Source: Lysinibacillus capsici
GTDB taxonomy: Bacteria > Bacillota > Bacilli > Bacillales_A > Planococcaceae
DNA: 64,000 nucleotides
Reading direction: 5' to 3'
Assembly: GCF_003367505.1 (NCBI RefSeq)
Contig: NZ_PXXX01000013.1
Coordinates: forward strand, 1-64,000
Positions within the stretch are counted from its first letter, which is position 1. Each line of letters begins with the position of its first letter. The translations under genes were made by a program, and so were the position numbers. Shown one piece after another: positions 58,680 to 64,000 of the stretch. The notes under the pieces were generated by a model. The model was not told the origin of the DNA. It worked only from the letters and a program-made list of their open reading frames with translations, and made no database searches.

Positions 58680-60132
58680 TTAAACTCGCAAAATAGTCTT
58701 TAATACATTGTTGATCGGAAAAAGGGAACTTTTGATTTTTAATTTGCTGTGTTTGTTCATGCCCTTTTCCGGCAACAAGGACAATGTCTCCCTTTTCTGC
58801 CTTTGCTAATGCTTGATGGATCGCAAGTTTGCGATCTAAATAAATTTCATAATATTGTTGCTCTGTAAAACCAGCAATAATACTTTCATTAATCACAATA
58901 GGATCTTCATCACGAGGATTATCTGTTGTTAAATAAATAACATCAGCATATTTACTTGCTACTGCCCCCATTGCAAAGCGTTTCGCCTTGTCTCGATTTC
59001 CTCCACAACTGAAGACAAGGTAAATTGTTTTAGAGCGATCAAAGGTTTGCAATACTGCTTGCAATGCTTCTGCTGTATGGGCATAATCTACATAAACATC
59101 AATTCCTAATGGATTTTCAATCTTCTCTAGCCTGCCCTCTGGTAGCCTTAACGACCACATATGTCCAACTATATCTTCCATAGGGACACCTAAGCGCCAT
59201 ACAGCCATTAAGGATGCAACAGCATTTTGCACATGGTATTTACCGACAAAAGGAATTTCTACAATATGCTCACTCGCGGAAGTCTGTAAACAAAGTACGG
59301 TTTTTCCAACTGATTCACTGACGATTTGAATATGTAAATCATTGTGATTATCAAAACCAAATGAGCAAGATTTTTTCTTATCATAAATACCAACAGAACG
59401 GCAAAAATTATCATCTCCATTTAATACTAGCTTTTTTGATAAATCCGCTAAACGTTTCTTGGCACGTTTATAAGCTTCTAAACCTCCATGATCTTCTAAA
59501 TGATCTTCTGATAAATTTAAAAATACACCACAGTCAATGTCACAATGATCGAGCCTATGCTGCTGCAACCCCATTGAAGAAGCTTCTAATACAACATGGG
59601 TCACACCTTTTCGCACACATTGCTTAAGAATGGGGTGTAATTCTTTAGCTTGCAATGTTGTTAATTGCTCATAAGCCGTTTGTTGTTTCTCACCATTGAT
59701 GAAAAAGCCAACCGTTCCAATAACTGCTGCATGTTTATGTAGTGCATTTAGAAGCTGACTAACAAAATGGCTCACTGTCGTCTTTCCATTTGTACCTGTA
59801 ATGGCGATAACAGTTAAAGCTTCTGCTGGAAAAGCAGCAAGCTTTGCACTTGCATACGATAAAAATAATGCTGTATTTGGAACCCATACAAAAGGAATTT
59901 CTTTATCTATAATTGGCAAAGAGATACTTTCTTCTGAAACGATGGCAGCAGCTCCACGTGCCAATGCCTCTTTGACAAACCGACTTCCCGATGTTTTTTT
60001 ACCTTTTCGCACAATAAATATATCACCAGGTTGTACCGCCTGTGCATAGTCCTCTACACCAGTAATTTCTGTCCGTATAGATCCTCCCGTCACGCTACAT
60101 GGCCAGTCTTTTAATAACTCTGCTAATTGCAA
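58660..60132 (-). CDS. divergent MurE-type Mur ligase with a diaminopimelate-recognition motif
   Basis: A 490-residue Mur ligase of the MurE type, which would add the third residue of the wall stem peptide. ATP loop AITGTNGKTTVSHF is near residue 111; the carbamylated-lysine segment AYKRAKKRL near residue 222; DNPR, the meso-diaminopimelate recognition motif, in TTDNPRDEDP near residue 406; VAGKGHEQTQ near residue 460. Oddities: TTP of the substrate loop is TTL, EVSSHxL is EASSMGL, NLTRDHLD is NLSEDHLED. It stands alone, outside dcw, which lacks murE. Start is TTG 60132 after AAAGGGGG. A cortex-specific ligase is my inference. Confidence 0.88.
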   Translation of the reverse strand: MQLAELLKDWPCSVTGGSIRTEITGVEDYAQAVQPGDIFIVRKGKKTSGSRFVKEALARGAAAIVSEESISLPIIDKEIPFVWVPNTALFLSYASAKLAAFPAEALTVIAITGTNGKTTVSHFVSQLLNALHKHAAVIGTVGFFINGEKQQTAYEQLTTLQAKELHPILKQCVRKGVTHVVLEASSMGLQQHRLDHCDIDCGVFLNLSEDHLEDHGGLEAYKRAKKRLADLSKKLVLNGDDNFCRSVGIYDKKKSCSFGFDNHNDLHIQIVSESVGKTVLCLQTSASEHIVEIPFVGKYHVQNAVASLMAVWRLGVPMEDIVGHMWSLRLPEGRLEKIENPLGIDVYVDYAHTAEALQAVLQTFDRSKTIYLVFSCGGNRDKAKRFAMGAVASKYADVIYLTTDNPRDEDPIVINESIIAGFTEQQYYEIYLDRKLAIHQALAKAEKGDIVLVAGKGHEQTQQIKNQKFPFSDQQCIKDYFASLITDDAE

Positions 60133-60156
60133 ACCTCATTCCCCCTTTCAGTTCTC

Positions 60157-60185
60157 TATCATATGACGGCGTTTGTAACGGTGTG
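60157..60185 (-). promoter_or_regulatory. sigma-K-like (mother-cell) promoter of the MurE paralogue
   Basis: Minus strand: CACA (complement of 60182-60185), 16 bases, then CATATGATA (complement of 60157-60165). This fits the sigma-K pattern MACM-N16/17-CATANNNTA. Transcription would start a few bases before the AAAGGGGG ribosome site, 25 bases ahead of the start codon. The consensus is short, so chance cannot be excluded; no sigma-A promoter is evident in the same 150 bases. Confidence 0.5.
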
Positions 60186-60226
60186 ACGAAAAATGTAGAA
60201 GCCTAAAAGAAGGAGAAACTCCACAT

Positions 60227-60268
60227 AAAAAATGAAGACAAGCCCGTTTGTTGAAAGCTTGTCTTCAT
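60227..60268 (-). terminator. terminator of ylbC
   Basis: ATGAAGACAAGC pairs perfectly with GCTTGTCTTCAT around TTTCAACAAACGG, followed by TTTTTTATG on the minus strand, about 15 bases after the stop codon. It insulates the MurE paralogue from ylbC readthrough. Confidence 0.9.
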
Positions 60269-60283
60269 CTGAATATTCTTCTG

Positions 60284-61438
60284 TTATGGTAAGGTTTGAT
60301 TTGATTTATCTGTAGATTCTTCGCTATCTTGTTTTTCATTTTTCGTCTCTTCATTATCTTGCTCTTCTCTACCCACTTCTTGTGTAGTAGGTTCAAGATA
60401 TATTTGCGTATAATAATCTACAAAGGCGCCAGAACCAACGCGGGTATATCGATCATTCAAAAGAACTTTTCTATGTTCAGGAGAATTTGTCCAGCCATGC
60501 ATGGCTTCAATCGCATCAAAATAAGCAGTTGCCAGGTTTTCGTTCGCTTCACTATACTCGATTTTTTGCGTCTGTAATCGTTTTTTTAGATCCCCATAGG
60601 TTGGAGATTCATGCGCTAAAAAATTTTGCACCTTCATGTCCTCACTATGCATTCTTGCTGCTTCCTCCAATGATTCATCCATTTCTAAAGGAAGTAAATC
60701 ATGGTGGACTCTTGTTACATTTAGCAAATCGTCTAATTGTTTAGCGCTAGCCACATCAATTTCTTGCTGTAAGAAAGAGGAAGGTGGAGCACGTCTAACA
60801 AGCTCCCCTTGATAGCTCATTTCATATGGCTGATGAAGGACAAGTGTTTCACTGTCTGTATATCGTATCCCTTGCAACTCACTTGTCTCCCTATCTATGT
60901 AAAGCTGTGCATAAAGACCATCAAATTTGATAAGCAGCCTTGTTTGCATATCTTCTTCACTCATTGAGAAAATGAAAATATTTTCGCCTACAGTGGCGGC
61001 TACCTCATAATCAATGATCGTCATTCTGTATATTTCATCACGTTTTTGGCCTACTTTAAAAGGAAATGCATCAATTTCTTGTCCTGCTATGTAAATTTGT
61101 GTCACAATATTATTATCAATACCAATCATAAAAAAAGTTGAAACGTCTTCATTGTAGACCCACCATTGATAACCGAATGAAGACGGCTCTTTTCTTGCAG
61201 GCTCCCCATATTGTTCTAAAACAGTTTGTGTGCCTTTTCCTATCAATGTGGATATACCCGTTTGTGGACGTGTCATTGCTCCTATTGCAGGTTCCTGCTT
61301 TAGCTGTGTTTTAGGTATGATATTCGAATTGGTATTTGGGCCTTCTAGTGGCTCATTTTCCTTAGGGGTATTAAAAAACATAAAACCAATTAATGCAACT
61401 GCACCACAAACCATTAAAATGCGGAATAAAGCTTTCAT
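60284..61438 (-). CDS. ylbC: YlbC-like CAP-domain protein
   Basis: A 384-residue exported or anchored protein. The N-terminal hydrophobic segment is LFRILMVCGAVALIGFMFF; a CAP-associated domain occupies about 65-200 (LIGKGTQTVLEQYGEPARKEPS onward, split after YGEP). The CAP/SCP domain spans about 243-355, with MHSEDMKVQNFLAHESPTYG and the AHESP, ENLA and NSPEHRKVLLN motifs near residues 275, 301 and 318. The last 30 residues are an acidic, low-complexity tail. CAP-domain function in Bacilli is unclear; roles at the cell surface or in sporulation are proposed. Confidence 0.92.
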   Translation of the reverse strand: MKALFRILMVCGAVALIGFMFFNTPKENEPLEGPNTNSNIIPKTQLKQEPAIGAMTRPQTGISTLIGKGTQTVLEQYGEPARKEPSSFGYQWWVYNEDVSTFFMIGIDNNIVTQIYIAGQEIDAFPFKVGQKRDEIYRMTIIDYEVAATVGENIFIFSMSEEDMQTRLLIKFDGLYAQLYIDRETSELQGIRYTDSETLVLHQPYEMSYQGELVRRAPPSSFLQQEIDVASAKQLDDLLNVTRVHHDLLPLEMDESLEEAARMHSEDMKVQNFLAHESPTYGDLKKRLQTQKIEYSEANENLATAYFDAIEAMHGWTNSPEHRKVLLNDRYTRVGSGAFVDYYTQIYLEPTTQEVGREEQDNEETKNEKQDSEESTDKSNQTLP

Positions 61439-61499
61439 ACAGGACTCCTTTTCATCACCATTATTGTAAGTTATTATATCAATTGTAATTGGGTTGACA

Positions 61500-61539
61500 C
61501 AATGTTGTCATTGCAACAATGTCGAATATGCTCTATTAT
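61500..61539 (+). promoter_or_regulatory. promoter of the yugN-like gene with a built-in dyad
   Basis: TTGCAA at 61511-61516, a 17-base spacer and TATTAT at 61534-61539. The -35 is embedded in the alternating repeat CAATG-TTGT-CATTG-CAA-CAATG (61500-61521), which gives two overlapping inverted repeats and may be an operator. Confidence 0.6.
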
Positions 61540-61585
61540 AAAAATGAGCGTATACTTTGTACGAGAACCTAAAGGAGGACTATAC

Positions 61586-61987
61586 ATGTATTTTGAAAAT
61601 ACTAACCTTGAAAATTTAACAGCTGATCAAGAGCTACTTGTCAGCATTATGAAAAAACATGGTTTAGAATGTGATGGCGGCTGGGATTACGAGCGTATGA
61701 CATTCGATAAACGATTCGATACTCGTGAAGGTCGTTATTACCTACGCGTATTCGCATATGCTATTTCTGGTGACGTAGGTGCACACGATGCTATCCTTAC
61801 ATTAATGAAACCAGTCCTTGGTAAATACTATTATCCGCATGGTGTTGAATATGGCGATGACGAGGTTTATCCAGCACACCTTGTAAAAAAATGTGAAGAA
61901 ATCTTAAAAAAGGTTAAATTAGAGTTAGATCAATTCTCAATCGAGCCTACAAATAAAAATAACTTTGAACCTGTTAACGCACGCTAA
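61586..61987 (+). CDS. YugN-like family protein
   Basis: A 133-residue soluble protein of the YugN-like family (Bacilli). Recognised by LECDGGWDYERMTFDKRFDTREGRYYLRVFAYA near residue 28 (split by its GGWDYE core), the GDVGAHDAILTLMKPVLGKYYYPHGVEY segment and the DDEVYPAHLVKKCEEIL end. No activity is established. ATG 61586 follows AAAGGAGGACTATAC. It is monocistronic, ended by a strong hairpin. The frame upstream of this ATG covers the promoter and is not coding. Confidence 0.88.
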   Translation: MYFENTNLENLTADQELLVSIMKKHGLECDGGWDYERMTFDKRFDTREGRYYLRVFAYAISGDVGAHDAILTLMKPVLGKYYYPHGVEYGDDEVYPAHLVKKCEEILKKVKLELDQFSIEPTNKNNFEPVNAR

Positions 61988-62040
61988 TCTTTCGTACATT
62001 GAAGTGACGGCAAGTAAGCGTAAATAGCTTCATGGTTGTA

Positions 62041-62067
62041 AAAAGACTGGTGGTCCAGTCTTTTTTA
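62041..62067 (+). terminator. terminator of the yugN-like gene
   Basis: AAAAGACTGG pairs with CCAGTCTTTT around TGGT, followed by a T-run; about 50 bases after the stop codon. Confidence 0.92.
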
Positions 62068-62132
62068 TTTTGAGTAAAAAAAAATTTTTTTCTCATACTA
62101 CCTATATCTATTACAAGATGTAGGTGAGAAAA

Positions 62133-63194
62133 ATGTTATCATTTTTTAATCGTCCTTTTTTTCGTCATCCCATTATTGTTATTGCAATGGGTATACTGAT
62201 CCTTTGGTCCATCTCCATATCATTACCAATTTTACTTGCCTACTTAACCGCGTTATTGTTAGAACCAATCATCGTTCGAATGAGCAAACGGTTTAGAAAA
62301 AAACGGAAAATCGTTGTCTTCTTCTTTTTTTTGTTTTTTCTAAGTATATCTTTATTATTATGTACACTTATCCTTTATATAAGCTGGAAACAATTTTCTT
62401 CCTTTATTATTGATATACCTGATTATCTTAATCAATTGTCTGCCCTATGGATTCAAATGCAATCTAAGCTCAGCAATTACACCTATCATTTACCGGTAGA
62501 GCTAGTTTCACAAATTCAATTTATGATTGCAAAAGCTTTAGCATCCATCGAAAAATTTTCTTTATCCTTAACGAACGTCAATGTTTGGTCAACGTTACTA
62601 ACATATATTCCCACACGTCTTTTTGATATATTTGTTTATTGGATTGTGTTGTATATGTTGCTTTTAGAATTACCAACAATTAATCGTAAATTATTATCGC
62701 CCGTTCCTTTTCATTACCATCAAAAAATTATCTTTATTGGCCAACGTGTTAAGCTAGCCTTATTTGGATTTCTGAAAGCTCAATTACTTGTAGGGATAGG
62801 GATCTTTGCTATATCATTCGCTGCATTTTATTTTTTAAAAACACCATTCCCTATATTGTTAGCAATTTTACTTGTTGTTTTAGACTTTATCCCTTTTCTT
62901 GATTCATTTATTTTATTAGTCCCATGGGCAATCTATCAGGTCTTTGCTGGCGATTATTTATATGCAGCTGTCTTAATTTTACTAACCATTGGACAATTTC
63001 TAGTCCGACGAATGATTGAGCCAAAAATTATTGGCGATAAAATTGGACTTTCTTCCTTAAATACCTTTATTGCCATGTTTATTGGTTTTAAAATCTTTGG
63101 ATTTATTGGAATATTAATTGGTCCATTACTGGTTGTCGTAGTGCTTTCACTATTCCAACCAACTATAAAAAATCTCCCTCCTGCACAGAAATAA
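62133..63194 (+). CDS. YtvI-like AI-2E-family membrane protein
   Basis: A 353-residue protein with seven to eight hydrophobic segments, of the AI-2E exporter-like (PurR/PerM) superfamily, most like the sporulation protein YtvI. The late signature FLDSFILLVPWAIYQVFAGDY near residue 259 and RRMIEPKIIGDKIGLSSLNTFIAMFIGFKIFG near residue 293 (split by EPKIIG) are characteristic. Transport role is unproven. ATG 62133 follows AGGTGAG; GTG at 62124 is an alternative. The terminator hairpin overlaps its last codons. Confidence 0.85.
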   Translation: MLSFFNRPFFRHPIIVIAMGILILWSISISLPILLAYLTALLLEPIIVRMSKRFRKKRKIVVFFFFLFFLSISLLLCTLILYISWKQFSSFIIDIPDYLNQLSALWIQMQSKLSNYTYHLPVELVSQIQFMIAKALASIEKFSLSLTNVNVWSTLLTYIPTRLFDIFVYWIVLYMLLLELPTINRKLLSPVPFHYHQKIIFIGQRVKLALFGFLKAQLLVGIGIFAISFAAFYFLKTPFPILLAILLVVLDFIPFLDSFILLVPWAIYQVFAGDYLYAAVLILLTIGQFLVRRMIEPKIIGDKIGLSSLNTFIAMFIGFKIFGFIGILIGPLLVVVVLSLFQPTIKNLPPAQK

Positions 63195-63212
63195 GGAGGG
63201 AGATTTTTTTAA
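63168..63212. terminator. bidirectional terminator overlapping the ytvI-like stop codon
   Basis: AAAAATCTCCCTCC pairs perfectly with GGAGGGAGATTTTT around 13 bases, with A and T tracts outside. The left arm is inside the last nine codons of the ytvI-like gene and the right arm reaches the ctaM stop, so both convergent genes share it. Confidence 0.9.
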
Positions 63213-63670
63213 AATCCTAAAATGGCTTTAATTACTGATGTTGTTTCACCAGGCTCAAATAAAATATACAATAATAAATAAACTAATACACCAGTTATGG
63301 CAACAAAGAACCAAATAATACTTGTAATTGGCCCAATTCGTCTGTGTAATTTAATGTTCATTTTCAGACCTGAAATAATACTAACGATACCAAACACAGC
63401 TCCAGATGTCGCTAAAATAATATGGAAAATCAAGAAGAACGTATAGTATGGTTTTAAATCTTCTCCACCGCCAAAAGCTGTATTTCCAATAAAGATTGTA
63501 CGGGACGCATAGATGATAAAGAAAATAAGTGCTGCAACACCTGCAGCAAGCATCACTTTCTTATGTCCCTCTACATTTCTTTTTATAATTAAGCCCCACC
63601 CTATCGCTACTAGTACAGCACTAATAACGATAAACGATGTACTAATAGTAGGCAAAATTTGCAATTCCAT
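63209..63670 (-). CDS. ctaM: DUF420 protein, CtaM-like cytochrome oxidase assembly factor
   Basis: A 153-residue protein with four to five hydrophobic segments, of the DUF420 (YozB/CtaM) family needed for haem-copper oxidase function in Staphylococcus and Bacillus. AAGVAALIFFIIYASRTIFIGNTAFGG near residue 44, HIILATSGAVFGIVS near residue 87 and LHRRIGPITSIIWFFVAITGVLVYLLLY are typical, the conserved His residues being in FHIILA and LHRR. I choose ATG 63670 after AGGGG. It is downstream of ctaG, probably in one operon. Confidence 0.87.
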   Translation of the reverse strand: MELQILPTISTSFIVISAVLVAIGWGLIIKRNVEGHKKVMLAAGVAALIFFIIYASRTIFIGNTAFGGGEDLKPYYTFFLIFHIILATSGAVFGIVSIISGLKMNIKLHRRIGPITSIIWFFVAITGVLVYLLLYILFEPGETTSVIKAILGF

Positions 63671-63710
63671 TGTCAAAACCCCTTACACAAAGTAAATTTC
63701 TATTCTTCAA

Positions 63711-64000
63711 TTAATGTTGCTGTTGACTTTCCCACTTCTTTTGGTGGGCAGCTAAAGCGTCAGCAGTGATTTTATCTGGATCTTTTTGCTCAGATCGATA
63801 CCATCTTGTGAAGATCGTACCAATTAGTACACCAAAAATAAGCTCTTGTAGGATTTTCATTAACACGCCACCTAATTGCTGATCTGCAACTGGTTTCATG
63901 TCTGTAAATAGCTCTGGTCCAGATAAAGATAATCCTGACAATGTAGAGGCTGGTACACAAAGCTCCATTGCCTTTAACCATGCATCACCGTTTGTATATG
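63711..64000 (-). CDS. ctaG: cytochrome c oxidase assembly factor CtaG, 3' part
   Basis: The last 96 codons of a gene that runs off the right edge. The frame is open to position 64000 (…YTNGDAWLKAMELCVP), so the internal ATG at 63968 is not a start. LSLSGPELFTDMKPVADQQLGGVLMKI and EQKDPDKI mark the C-terminus of CtaG, the multi-pass assembly factor of caa3-type oxidase (key motif DQQLGG). The visible part has one to two hydrophobic segments, including ILQELIFGVLIGTIF, and an acidic/Gln-rich tail. Confidence 0.88.
   Translation of the reverse strand, partial: YTNGDAWLKAMELCVPASTLSGLSLSGPELFTDMKPVADQQLGGVLMKILQELIFGVLIGTIFTRWYRSEQKDPDKITADALAAHQKKWESQQQH

Overview
The window is a low-GC, AT-rich chromosomal segment of an endospore-forming Bacillota of the Bacillaceae/Planococcaceae type. 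Gene order closely follows the Bacillus subtilis pyr / ylm / sigE-sigG / dcw / ylb region, and the sporulation genes sigE, sigG, spoIIGA, spoVD, spoVE and an rsfA-type regulator are all present. Lysinibacillus or a close relative is my best inference, mainly from the rearranged dcw cluster (no murE, murG or murB) and a detached, divergent diaminopimelate-type MurE. There is no rRNA, tRNA, IS element, prophage or CRISPR array in the window; it is core genome with a few local changes.

Layout. (1) 1-1.1 kb: an AT-rich edge and a metallo-beta-lactamase-fold hydrolase. (2) 1.1-12.9 kb, minus strand: the complete UMP operon pyrR-pyrP-pyrB-pyrC-carA-carB-pyrK-pyrD-pyrF-pyrE, with two PyrR-type attenuators (before pyrR and before pyrB). 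(3) 12.9-14.3 kb: rluD-like and lspA. (4) 14.4-17.8 kb: an acetate-type sodium/solute symporter, a DUF485 partner and a divergent AraC-type regulator. (5) 17.8-21.0 kb: ileS under an isoleucine T-box. (6) 21.0-24.5 kb: divIVA, ylmH, ylmG, sepF, ylmE, ylmC. (7) 24.6-27.1 kb: sigG, sigE, spoIIGA. (8) 27.2-42.3 kb: the division and cell-wall cluster, in transcription order mraZ-rsmH-ftsL-pbpB-spoVD-mraY-murD-spoVE-divIB-ylxW-ylxX-sbp-ftsA-ftsZ, with MraZ boxes ahead of mraZ. (9) 42.4-64 kb: bshC, DUF3397, panE, rsfA-like, an enoyl-CoA hydratase, rpmF, ylbN, tmcAL, ylbL, ylbJ-like, coaD, rsmD, a large unknown anchored protein, a DUF7147-like gene, ylbG, a GDPD-family gene, a tartrate dehydrogenase-type gene, ricF (ylbF), a PaaI thioesterase, the MurE paralogue, ylbC, yugN, a ytvI-like gene, ctaM (DUF420) and the 3' part of ctaG.

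How the genes work together. The pyr operon makes UMP and is controlled by PyrR through attenuation. The dcw block makes the divisome and septal wall, and also carries the cortex synthases SpoVD and SpoVE. sigE/spoIIGA and sigG run the mother-cell and forespore programmes. The most interesting element is the MurE paralogue at 58660-60132. It keeps the diaminopimelate-recognition motif DNPR, deviates at other conserved MurE positions, lies far from dcw, and has a sigma-K-like sequence directly upstream. In Lysinibacillus the vegetative wall uses L-Lys while the spore cortex uses meso-diaminopimelate, so this gene is a good candidate for a cortex-specific ligase.

Many start codons here were chosen by ribosome-binding-site spacing; several are GTG or TTG.
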